NCBI GenBank assembly: GCA_018385415.1
Contig: JAHAZA010000109.1
Coordinates: forward strand, 1 to 46,410
DNA: 46,410 nt
Origin: Treponema sp.
GTDB lineage: Bacteria > Spirochaetota > Spirochaetia > Treponematales > Treponemataceae
Direction of reading: 5' to 3'
Shown: positions 1-7,590 of the stretch, piece by piece
Layout of the letters: the number at the start of each line of letters is the position of its first letter
How positions within the stretch are numbered: position 1 is the first letter of the stretch
Notes under the pieces: model-generated
What the model was told of the DNA's origin: nothing
Databases searched by the model: none
What the model saw: only the letters and a program-made list of their open reading frames with translations
Position numbers and translations under genes: made by a program

Positions 1-512
1 CGGTTGAAAATACCGCGGTGGTTAACATGGATTGTAATTTTTTCAACGCCGATTGCATTAAGGGCAGCTTTCATTACGTTAAGGATTTCAAAGTCACTTA
101 CAGCACTGTCTGAACCTACAGTATCAATGTCGCACTGAACAAATTCTCTGTAACGGCCAGCCTGTGGTTTTTCTCCGCGCCATACTTTTGAAATGTGATA
201 ACGTTTGAAAGGAAGATAAAGTTCTGCAAAATGTTCTGCAGTAAAACGTGCAAATGGAACTGTAAGGTCAAAACGCATTGCAACATCACGACCACCATTG
301 TCTTCAAATCTGAAAACCTGTTTTTCAGTTTCACCGTTACTTTTTCTCAAAAGAATTTCTGTGTATTCAAGAACAGGTGTGTCAATTGGAACAAATCCGA
401 ATGAACGGTAAACTTCTGTAATTTTTTCCTGTAATGTAGCACGCTGAATCTGTGCTTTAGGAAGGAAATCTCTAAAACCTTTTAATACTCTTGGTTGAAT
501 TAAGTCACTCAT
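1..512 (-). CDS. hisS: Histidyl-tRNA synthetase, N-terminal part (cut by window edge)
   Basis: Class II synthetase that charges tRNA-His with histidine. The visible 170 codons read MSDLIQPRVLKGFRDFLP at the N-terminus, which is the usual HisRS opening. The ATP/histidine binding region follows: RFDLTVPFAR near residue 85 and the motif 2 block RGEKPQAGRYREFVQCDID near residues 115-133. The frame is open to base 1, so the C-terminal catalytic and anticodon-binding parts lie outside the window. The ATG at 510-512 is chosen because the HisRS N-terminus starts there; its upstream sequence has no strong Shine-Dalgarno. The gene follows the NeuB-type gene on the same strand with a 76-base gap, so it may be co-transcribed, or it may use a weak promoter in that gap. 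Confidence 0.95.
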   Translation of the reverse strand, partial: MSDLIQPRVLKGFRDFLPKAQIQRATLQEKITEVYRSFGFVPIDTPVLEYTEILLRKSNGETEKQVFRFEDNGGRDVAMRFDLTVPFARFTAEHFAELYLPFKRYHISKVWRGEKPQAGRYREFVQCDIDTVGSDSAVSDFEILNVMKAALNAIGVEKITIHVNHRGIFN

Positions 513-588
513 GCATTAATACTAATAAAAATTTAAGGAATAAACAATAACCTGTCAGTTTAATGAAATGCTTGATTTTTGGAGTAAG

Positions 589-1695
589 TTAATTACTCTG
601 AAAAAAATCAGTAAACTGAACGCCGGCACCGTTTTCAACTGATACAGAAAGTGTTTTTCCGATTACAAGATCGTAATATTCAGGAGAAATACCTGGAGTA
701 AGAACTTTTTCGGTTCGTAAAATTCCTATATCTCCTTTTGAAATTACATGACCTTTATCAAAAGCTTTCATAAAGTGTAGGCTTCGGTTTGTTCTTCCAT
801 AATTTTGACTTTCAGCAGGTGCAAGTTCTTTAATGCCAGTGCCAAGAACTTTCTGAATTTTCTCTTTTCCATATTGTTCTGAAAGCTGTTCTATAATCCG
901 TCTGGTTCCTGCATCTTTCCCATAATGATTAATTGATGCAATTGCCTGATTTACAGTGTGGCTCATAAATCCAAATTGCTCAGGCTCAAGAGCTACAGGA
1001 TCATCAAGGCCTTCTGTTTTGCGGCTTAAAGTGATGTGTTTTTCGATGATAGTACCTCCAGCTGCAATGGAGAGGGCAGGTACTAGTATTGGGTCAAGGC
1101 TGTGATCGCTTACACCACATGGAATGCCGAAAACAGCTGAAAGATTTTTAATAAGGTTAAGGTTGTATTCTTCTTCAGGGGCCGGATAGCTTGTGATGCA
1201 GTGGAGAAGGCTTACATTTTGTTTACCAACGATGGTAATTGCTTTTTCTATATCACTTAAAGTTGAGACGCCGCTTGAAAGAATGACAGGTATTTTTTCT
1301 TTCTGATTTTTTCTGTATTCAGCGAGGAATTTAAGCATGGGATAATGATTAAGTTCTGGAGATGCAATTTTTATTGCATCCGGGTGAATTTCTAAAAGCT
1401 CCTGAAGGCTTTTAAGACCAAAAGGTGAGCAGATGAACTTTTTCCCTAGGGAATGTGTATAATCCAGCATTTCTTTGTAAAAACTTACAGGACATTCCAG
1501 TTCCTTAAAGCGCTGGTAAAGCGGTATATTACCAGTAGGAAGCTTTACAAAGCCAGTATCTGGATGAAGAATCTCTTCTGCATAAACCCATTGAAATTTA
1601 ATAAAATCAGCACCGGCATTGCAGGAAGCATCAATCAGTGCTTTTGCTTTTTCAACAGACCCTTCATGGGAAGTTCCAATTTCTGCAATAATCAT
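589..1695 (-). CDS. NeuB/PseI-type nonulosonic acid synthase
   Basis: Condenses phosphoenolpyruvate with an N-acetyl hexosamine-derived sugar to give a nine-carbon sialic-, legionaminic- or pseudaminic-type acid. The protein has 368 residues, normal for the family. It opens MIIAEIGTSHEG, matching the N-terminal strand of the NeuB TIM barrel, then DFIKFQW near residue 31, GVSDHS near 197 and EKHITLSR near 220, all family signatures. The last 65 or so residues form an SAF (antifreeze-like) domain (RSLHFMKAFDKGHVISKGDI). No other nonulosonate gene lies nearby, so the exact sugar cannot be named; NeuB, PseI, LegI and SpsE are all possible. The family start coincides with the first ATG, and a TATAAT box lies only six bases upstream, which suggests an mRNA with almost no leader. 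Confidence 0.88.
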   Translation of the reverse strand: MIIAEIGTSHEGSVEKAKALIDASCNAGADFIKFQWVYAEEILHPDTGFVKLPTGNIPLYQRFKELECPVSFYKEMLDYTHSLGKKFICSPFGLKSLQELLEIHPDAIKIASPELNHYPMLKFLAEYRKNQKEKIPVILSSGVSTLSDIEKAITIVGKQNVSLLHCITSYPAPEEEYNLNLIKNLSAVFGIPCGVSDHSLDPILVPALSIAAGGTIIEKHITLSRKTEGLDDPVALEPEQFGFMSHTVNQAIASINHYGKDAGTRRIIEQLSEQYGKEKIQKVLGTGIKELAPAESQNYGRTNRSLHFMKAFDKGHVISKGDIGILRTEKVLTPGISPEYYDLVIGKTLSVSVENGAGVQFTDFFQSN

Positions 1696-1701
1696 AATTT
1701 T

Positions 1702-1731
1702 ATTATATACTAGATAAAAATATGTTTACAA
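1702..1731 (-). promoter_or_regulatory. Promoter for the NeuB-type gene, possibly leaderless
   Basis: Read on the minus strand: -35 TTGTAA (1726-1731), an 18-base spacer, and -10 TATAAT (1702-1707). The ATG begins at 1695, six bases after the -10 box, so the expected transcription start falls on or next to the start codon. The -35 box overlaps that of the opposite-facing promoter at 1725-1730. Confidence 0.6.
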
Positions 1732-1753
1732 TACATTTTGCATAGGTTATAAT
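1725..1753 (+). promoter_or_regulatory. Sigma-70 promoter of the 1805-6495 gene group
   Basis: -35 TTTACA (1725-1730), a 17-base spacer and a consensus -10 TATAAT (1748-1753). This is a near-ideal sigma-70 promoter about 50 bases upstream of the first gene. It shares its -35 bases with the divergent NeuB-gene promoter. Confidence 0.75.
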
Positions 1754-1804
1754 ATATTAATAAGTAAAAAATGTAATTTTCTAAGTTGGGGTTAGTACGT
1801 ATAT

Positions 1805-2974
1805 ATGGCAAAAAAATTAATGCTTGATTTACCGCTTAAGCTTATTTTGACAGAAGCGGGAGCTTCCAATTTTATTAGTCACAAAAAAAATCTCAAAAAA
1901 ATTAAGCTTGCTGATAATGTTGAGGAATATGGTGTTTCACTTAATAAATTCTCTCCACAGTCTGTTCAGAATATGCTTCTTCTTGAATATATTTCCAAAA
2001 TTGAAATTTCCATGTCTGAATTTGTTTCAAAACGTCAGGAAGTAATGGATCTTTCAAAGCTCATTGTATATTCAGTTTTATATAAACAGTTTGACCGCGA
2101 AATATTTCAGGCATTTATTGCTTCAGATTGTGTAAGACGCCATAACCGTCAGAACCCAGCTCAGCTCATTGATGAAAAAACAAACATGGGAGAAATGAAG
2201 CTCCGTCAGATTCTTTCAACAAAGAATGGTCTTATCGAACAGACACGGAAAGCTATTCTTGCTCCAATCTGGAAAGCTATTATTTCTAATAAAGATTATT
2301 CCCCAGAAGAAAAAAACGTATACCTTTTAACTTCAGAAAAGTTTATGAATCGTCTTGGTCTTATGAACTGGTATATTATTACAAAATTCAGTAAAGACGA
2401 AAACTTTTCAGAAATGATTTCATCAGTAAGAAGTCTTCTTACAAAATATATGGATAAATCCAAAGTTGCAGAATATATTTCCGTAATGGTTATGGAACTT
2501 GCACTTAATAACGAAAATGCCAATATCCGTAAAGAAGCACAGCAGATGTATGCTGACCGGGATGACATCAGTACTCTTGTTCTTGATCCAGATGTAAGAA
2601 AGAAAATTGTTCGTGAACTTGAATCAAAGCACGAACAGGTATTCTTAAGCTGGAAAATTGGTGGTGGTTCAAGCTCTGTCGGAAAACAGGGAAGACTTCA
2701 CATCACTTTGTACAATAAAGACGATGAGTTCCAGGAAGTAAAAGAAAACTTCGAAATGAAAGCTCAGGCAGATACTGCAAAACGTTCATTGGTAGACTTT
2801 TATCGTGAACTTCCAGAAGGACAGGAAGGAACAGACTTAGGTATGTACTATCTTTCTTATCTTGATGATGCCTGTAAAAAAGTTAATGTTAAATTTGAAT
2901 CTTTGGTAAATCAGTTTACCGCATCAGGTTTGACAGTCATTAACTTGATTTTTAATTTCCAGAACAATGGATAA
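1805..2974 (+). CDS. Conserved protein with GHKL-ATPase-like sequence boxes
   Basis: 389 residues, no signal peptide and no membrane segment, so probably cytoplasmic. I do not recognise it as a named family. The C-terminal half has a series that resembles a degenerate GHKL ATPase: MELALNNENANI (residues 230-241, like an N-box), LSWKIGGGSSSVG (281-293, glycine-rich), GTDLGMYYLSYLDDACKK (342-359, like the G2 box GTGLGL) and SGLTVINLIFNF (374-385, like the terminal strand). The first 200 residues look helical and have no recognised motif. Only a distant GGGG (1788-1791) precedes the ATG. The gene overlaps the next one by eight bases, so the two are probably translated together. The ATPase link is my inference from motif order; it could instead be an unrelated spirochaete-specific fold. 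Confidence 0.75.
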   Translation: MAKKLMLDLPLKLILTEAGASNFISHKKNLKKIKLADNVEEYGVSLNKFSPQSVQNMLLLEYISKIEISMSEFVSKRQEVMDLSKLIVYSVLYKQFDREIFQAFIASDCVRRHNRQNPAQLIDEKTNMGEMKLRQILSTKNGLIEQTRKAILAPIWKAIISNKDYSPEEKNVYLLTSEKFMNRLGLMNWYIITKFSKDENFSEMISSVRSLLTKYMDKSKVAEYISVMVMELALNNENANIRKEAQQMYADRDDISTLVLDPDVRKKIVRELESKHEQVFLSWKIGGGSSSVGKQGRLHITLYNKDDEFQEVKENFEMKAQADTAKRSLVDFYRELPEGQEGTDLGMYYLSYLDDACKKVNVKFESLVNQFTASGLTVINLIFNFQNNG

Positions 2975-3740
2975 TAATCCATTTATTTCATTTAAAATTA
3001 ATTTTTTTCTCAAAGCTAATTTCATTGTAAATTTATTGATTTTTGGAATTTCTATAAATTTAGTATCATGTTCCAATACTGCACCAGCTATAGTAAATTG
3101 TGAAGCAAAAGTTGTTTTTGATTTTGAAAATGAAAAAGATACACCGAAGCAGAAAATGAATTTGTTTCTAAAAATGACAAGTGATGTCCGTCGTACAGAA
3201 ACAATCAATGTAAATCATAATTCCTCTGGCCTTAAATGGATTGTTACTAATCCAATGATTAGTCAGGCTGATAATTATTATTATGCCGGTTACACAAATC
3301 TTCAGGGCGTATCCCAAAGCGGTGAACGTCTTCCTAAAGGTGAATATTCGATTAACTATATGGATAGCCAAGGCAGAGAAGAGTTTTCAAGCTTTAATGT
3401 TTTTTATGATGAAAAAATATTGAAAATGAAGTATCCCGAATTTCTGTCTTATATCAGTAAAGAAAATCCTCAGGTTTTTGTTGGTGTTTATTCAAAAGAA
3501 TTGAATCTGATATATTACGGAAAACCAAGAGCTGAGTGGAATATTACAAAGGAAATGAAGGATTTAAATAGCTCTAAATTATTTAGTGTATATAATGATT
3601 CTGCATTTTTCAGAATATTTTTTATAATTGACAATAATGTTTTTGTAATGCCAAAAATTGAAAGAGTTGGTACAAATATTCCAACTGATGATGAAATTAA
3701 AATTACAGAGCAGGAAGAGAGAGCTAGAAATGAGCGATAA
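2967..3740 (+). CDS. Putative lipoprotein of unknown function
   Basis: 257 residues. A hydrophobic N-terminus (residues 13-34) ends in LVSC, with Cys35 as the likely lipidated residue, so the protein is expected to be anchored in a membrane facing the periplasm. The mature part is soluble and beta-rich, with no motif I recognise. Its C-terminus is charged (EQEERARNER). It overlaps the upstream gene by eight bases, and trmB begins near its stop codon, so the group 1805-4467 is tightly packed and likely one transcript. Confidence 0.75.
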   Translation: MDNNPFISFKINFFLKANFIVNLLIFGISINLVSCSNTAPAIVNCEAKVVFDFENEKDTPKQKMNLFLKMTSDVRRTETINVNHNSSGLKWIVTNPMISQADNYYYAGYTNLQGVSQSGERLPKGEYSINYMDSQGREEFSSFNVFYDEKILKMKYPEFLSYISKENPQVFVGVYSKELNLIYYGKPRAEWNITKEMKDLNSSKLFSVYNDSAFFRIFFIIDNNVFVMPKIERVGTNIPTDDEIKITEQEERARNER

Positions 3741-3750
3741 GGAAATTAAT

Positions 3751-4467
3751 ATGGAATCTGATATTAATGGCAAAATTGAAAAAAAAGATATAAAATCACT
3801 TTCATTTCGTACAATAAAGACTTTTGTTCTTCGTCAGGGGCGAATGACATCTGCTCAGGAAAGAGATTATGAAGAATTGTATCCTGTATGGTGTATTGAT
3901 TATAAAGAAGAATATCTGGACTTTGAAAAGATTTTTGGAAATAAAAATCCTGTGATAATTGAAATCGGTTTTGGAATGGGAGCTGCAACAGTTCAGATTG
4001 CTAATAATAATCCTGACATTAATTATTTAGGTATTGAAGTTCATCGTCCTGGTGTTGGTAAAGTTCTCGGTGATATTAAGACAATGGGGTTAAAAAATCT
4101 TTTCATTATTCAATATGACGCACTTGATGTACTTGAAAAAATGATTCCAGATGAAAGTGTTTCAGGGTTCCATATTTTTTTCGCAGATCCATGGCCAAAA
4201 AAGAAACATCATAAAAGAAGACTTGTACAGAGACCTCGAACAAATCTTTTTGCATCAAAACTTAAAAAGAACGGTTATGTTTATTTTGTTACAGACTGGC
4301 AGGAATATGCGGACTTTGCTCTTGAGGAATTAAATGCAACCGAGAGTCTAAAAAATAAATATGACGGTTTTGCAGAACATCAGACATGGAGACCTGAAAC
4401 AAAATTTGAACGTAAAGGTTTGAATGCTGACCGTGTTATTAATGAATTATTCTTTGAGAAAATATAA
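3751..4467 (+). CDS. trmB: tRNA (guanine-N7-)-methyltransferase
   Basis: Transfers a methyl group from S-adenosylmethionine to N7 of G46 in the tRNA variable loop. The SAM-binding motif IIEIGFGMGAA lies near residue 70, followed by YLGIEVHRPGVGKVL and the family signature FADPWPKKKHHKRR, the TrmB active-site region. I chose ATG 3751 because AAGGA (3739-3743) sits at good spacing before it. An earlier in-frame ATG at 3730 overlaps the lipoprotein stop and is also possible; the N-terminal 30 residues are poorly conserved in this family, so they do not decide it. The stop at 4465-4467 lies within a TATAAT box that may drive ligA. Confidence 0.95.
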   Translation: MESDINGKIEKKDIKSLSFRTIKTFVLRQGRMTSAQERDYEELYPVWCIDYKEEYLDFEKIFGNKNPVIIEIGFGMGAATVQIANNNPDINYLGIEVHRPGVGKVLGDIKTMGLKNLFIIQYDALDVLEKMIPDESVSGFHIFFADPWPKKKHHKRRLVQRPRTNLFASKLKKNGYVYFVTDWQEYADFALEELNATESLKNKYDGFAEHQTWRPETKFERKGLNADRVINELFFEKI

Positions 4468-4507
4468 TTAACAAAAATTGTGCAGGAATCAGAGCATCTG
4501 ATTCCTG
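4463..4507 (+). promoter_or_regulatory. TATAAT box plus perfect stem-loop before ligA
   Basis: TATAAT at 4463-4468 overlaps the trmB stop. A perfect 10-bp stem follows: CAGGAATCAG (4483-4492), loop AGCAT, CTGATTCCTG (4498-4507). No T-run follows, only TTCTATATA. The ligA ribosome site starts 11 bases later. It could be a 5' leader hairpin of a ligA mRNA or a poor terminator/processing site for trmB. No good -35 is visible (TTAATG at 4439-4444 is weak). Confidence 0.5.
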
Positions 4508-4530
4508 TTCTATATATAGAGGTGGGGAAA

Positions 4531-6495
4531 ATGGATTTATTCGATATTAACGAAGCTGAGAAAGAAAGTAATAATAAACTTCGTATCAAAGAACTTGAAA
4601 AGTTGATTACCCGTTATCAGAAGTCTTACTATAATGGTGAAGGCGAAATTGAAGATAGTGAATTTGATAAGCTTTGGGATGAATTAAAAACTCTTGATCC
4701 AAAAAATTCCATACTTCATAAGGTCGGTGCAGACTCTGGCAATTTTGAGAAAGCAAATCATATTATGCCTATGGGAAGTCAGGAAAAAGCAGCAACACCA
4801 GAACAGTTCCTTGAATGGGCTTCAAAACATGTTTACCCGGAATATCTTGTTGAATATAAATTAGACGGTGCTTCACTTGAACTTCAGTTTGAAAAAGGAA
4901 TTTTAATTAGAGCTGTAACTCGTGGCGACGGAACAATCGGTGATGACATTACAGCCAATGCAAAAGTAATGCAGGGGGTTCCTGCTGCTTTATATCGTGA
5001 TGGTGAGAAAGTTGATTTTACAGGCGGTATTCGTGGTGAAGTTATTATGACCCATGATGTGCATGATAAATACTTTTCAGATAAAGCAAACTGTAGAAAT
5101 GCTGCTAACGGGTTAATGAAACGAAAAGAAACGTCTGGTTGTGAATATTTAAAGCTTATTACATATGATGCACTTGCTACAGCTGATGCTCAACCATTTA
5201 AAGATGAAGAAGAAAAACTTTTGTGGCTTAAATCACTGGGCTTTAATGTAAGTCCACTTCAGATTTGTAAATCACCAGAAGATGTTATTAATTACAGATC
5301 AAAGGTTATGGAAATTCGTAAGTCCATTGAATATGACATTGATGGTCTTGTTATAAAAGAGCGCATTATCAACTTTGATGATGCAAAACGTAACCGTCCA
5401 GATCGTCAGATAGCATTTAAGTTTTCTCTTGAGGAAGCAATCAGTGTTGTAAAAGAAATCCAGTGGAGTGAATCAGGTTCTACTTACACACCTGTTGCAA
5501 TTTTTGATCCGGTTGAGCTTGCAGGAACAACTGTACAGCGGGCAAGTCTTGCAAACCCTGATACTCTTAGAGCACTGGGAGTGCAGATTGGAAGCCATGT
5601 TGTTGTTGTAAAACGCGGAGAAATTATTCCAAAAATAGAACGGGTAGTGTTAGAAGAAAACCTTGATGGACTTAAACCTGTAGAATTTCCTAAAATCTGT
5701 AATGTCTGTGGTTCTCATCTTGAAGATGCTGGCTCAAGACTGTTCTGTCCTAATAAAGATTGTAAGAAAAGAATTCTTCACCGTATTTTTAAATGGATTG
5801 AGTGTATTGATATCAGAGATTTTGGAGAAGCACTTGTTAATGCATTGTTCAATGATGGTAAGATACAAAGTGTAAGTGATATTTATAAACTTACTGTTGA
5901 TGATCTTGTTCCATACTTTGTTGGTGAAGAAAGTGCTGAGAAAGTATCAAAGGGAGAAAAAGTTTCTCTTGGTGCTCAGAAAGTCTTTAATTCTATTCAG
6001 GCTCATAGAAATGTACGTCTTGCAAGTTTTATTGCAGGATTTGATATTGATTCCATTGGTGAAACAATGGTAGAAAAACTTATTGATGGTGGTTTTAATT
6101 CCCTTGATAAAATTCTTTCTGCAGAAGAAGATGACTTTGCTGGAGTATATATGTTTGCAGAAATTACAGCTCGTTCATTAAAAGCTGGCCTTGTAGAAAA
6201 TGAAAAGGAAATGCGATCTCTGGTTGAAAAGGGAATTATCACAATCGAAAGTCTTTCTGATGGAAAACTTTCAGGTCTTTCATTCTGTTTTACTGGTGAA
6301 CTTAAAACAATGAAAAGACAAGATGCAGAATCCCTTGTAAAAGAAAATGGCGGCTCTTCAAAATCGTCAGTTACAAAAGACCTTTCATATCTTGTAACAA
6401 ACGATACAACCTCCGGTTCATCAAAGAATATAAAGGCACAAAAACTTGGCATTAAAATTATAAACGAGGAAGAATTCCTTGAATTATTAAAATAA
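4531..6495 (+). CDS. ligA: NAD+-dependent DNA ligase
   Basis: Seals nicks in duplex DNA, using NAD+ to adenylate its active-site lysine; needed for Okazaki fragment joining and repair. The protein has 654 residues, close to the usual 670. The adenylation motif EYKLDGAS contains Lys110, followed by the OB fold, a four-cysteine zinc finger (CNVCGSHLED...FCPNKDC), helix-hairpin-helix repeats (IAGFDIDSIGE) and a C-terminal BRCT domain (LSGLSFCFTGELKTMKRQDA). ATG 4531 is preferred: it follows a strong AGAGGTGGGG ribosome site and gives the normal family N-terminus. An upstream GTG at 4480 would read through the stem-loop and is unlikely. Confidence 0.97.
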   Translation: MDLFDINEAEKESNNKLRIKELEKLITRYQKSYYNGEGEIEDSEFDKLWDELKTLDPKNSILHKVGADSGNFEKANHIMPMGSQEKAATPEQFLEWASKHVYPEYLVEYKLDGASLELQFEKGILIRAVTRGDGTIGDDITANAKVMQGVPAALYRDGEKVDFTGGIRGEVIMTHDVHDKYFSDKANCRNAANGLMKRKETSGCEYLKLITYDALATADAQPFKDEEEKLLWLKSLGFNVSPLQICKSPEDVINYRSKVMEIRKSIEYDIDGLVIKERIINFDDAKRNRPDRQIAFKFSLEEAISVVKEIQWSESGSTYTPVAIFDPVELAGTTVQRASLANPDTLRALGVQIGSHVVVVKRGEIIPKIERVVLEENLDGLKPVEFPKICNVCGSHLEDAGSRLFCPNKDCKKRILHRIFKWIECIDIRDFGEALVNALFNDGKIQSVSDIYKLTVDDLVPYFVGEESAEKVSKGEKVSLGAQKVFNSIQAHRNVRLASFIAGFDIDSIGETMVEKLIDGGFNSLDKILSAEEDDFAGVYMFAEITARSLKAGLVENEKEMRSLVEKGIITIESLSDGKLSGLSFCFTGELKTMKRQDAESLVKENGGSSKSSVTKDLSYLVTNDTTSGSSKNIKAQKLGIKIINEEEFLELLK

Positions 6496-6538
6496 TGCCA
6501 AAGTAACTTGTCATAAAAATGAACTTTAAGTTATATTT

Positions 6539-7522
6539 TTATTTTATTGATTCTTCTGTGGGCTGGTAAGCGTAGTTTTTAACAAATGAATCTGGTTCAA
6601 GGCAGACACTGTTCATTCTTACTTCCCAATGAAGGTGAGGACCTGTAGCTAAGCCTGTGGCTCCTGAAAGAGCAACCAGATCACCTTTTTTAACAATGTC
6701 GCCTTCTTTACATTTAAGCTCGCTTAAATGGTAGTAGATGCTGTAAAAACCTGGAAGATGTTCAATAATTACACTGTATCCAGTTACGATTCTCCAGCGA
6801 GCCATGACAACTTTTCCTGCGCCACAGGCAACTATTTCTGTGCCTGTAGGTACACCAAAATCAAGGCCTGCGTGATAGCTTGGAGCTTCCTTTCCGTTTG
6901 AATAAACAAAAGTGCGGGTCTGGCCAAATTCCGAAGTGATTCTTGTACCTGTTGTAGGTCTTATAAAACCTGTATATTCATAAACATCTTCTGGATTTAC
7001 TGTTGCAAGCTGTTCATTTAATACTCGTGACTGTTCTTTTTTTTCAGGATTAGGATTACCTATAAGGTCTGAAAGCTTAGCATCAAGTTCAATCCTTTCA
7101 TGAGGATATTTTTTAGGCGCAATAGTTACAGGAAGTTCAAATGAACTTTCTTCTTCATCATTAATAGAATATGTAACAGTGATTTTTGTGTTATCTTCAA
7201 CAGCCTGCCATGACCACATTGGAAGGCCAACAAGCATTTCGGTAACATTTTTAGCTTTTGCATCTGGCTGAAGATAGTAGAAATCAGCCTTTGCAATAGT
7301 CTTTTTTCCTGAGAGTTTGGCATTTGCTTTTATATTAAGTTTAATATTTTTTTTGTGAGATTCAATCGTAAGTCTTACAAAGAATGCTTCACCAGGGTAT
7401 GAAGTATCATCATAAGTTGCGGTAATATCGTATTTATCACCTTTGACAGTAAATTCCGTAGCAAATAAAAGTCCTGCTGTAAAAATAAGAAATGCAGTTA
7501 AAACAATTTTTTTGATTTTCAT
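6539..7522 (-). CDS. Secreted M23-family (LytM) metallopeptidase
   Basis: Probable peptidoglycan endopeptidase that acts in the periplasm. The protein has 327 residues. A signal peptide occupies residues 1-21 (ends LLFA-T), then a beta-rich region of about 150 residues, then an M23 domain with its zinc ligands: HAGLDFG (His and Asp) and HLHWEV (HxH) near the C-terminus. All catalytic residues seem intact, so an active enzyme is expected rather than a divisome activator of the EnvC type, though that role cannot be excluded. It is the last gene of a minus-strand run recO-recJ-M23, 68 bases after recJ. It converges on ligA with a 43-base gap. Confidence 0.9.
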   Translation of the reverse strand: MKIKKIVLTAFLIFTAGLLFATEFTVKGDKYDITATYDDTSYPGEAFFVRLTIESHKKNIKLNIKANAKLSGKKTIAKADFYYLQPDAKAKNVTEMLVGLPMWSWQAVEDNTKITVTYSINDEEESSFELPVTIAPKKYPHERIELDAKLSDLIGNPNPEKKEQSRVLNEQLATVNPEDVYEYTGFIRPTTGTRITSEFGQTRTFVYSNGKEAPSYHAGLDFGVPTGTEIVACGAGKVVMARWRIVTGYSVIIEHLPGFYSIYYHLSELKCKEGDIVKKGDLVALSGATGLATGPHLHWEVRMNSVCLEPDSFVKNYAYQPTEESIK

Positions 7523-7590
7523 AATTTCCTCGATTTAATATTCTTTTGTCTTTAAGTATTAAACTGATTAAAGCCTATTTGAGAACCAGA

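Noticed and set aside
4480..4530. GTG start 17 codons upstream for ligA
   Set aside because: It would translate a perfect stem-loop, lacks a ribosome site, and adds residues not found in other ligases. ATG 4531 has AGAGGTGGGG.
6003..6452. 149-codon minus-strand frame inside ligA
   Set aside because: Shadow of the helix-hairpin-helix and BRCT coding region; no ribosome site or domain.
6504..6540. Terminator between ligA and the M23 gene
   Set aside because: Only a 6-bp TAACTT/AAGTTA stem with an 18-base loop and T-rich flank; too weak to list as a feature.
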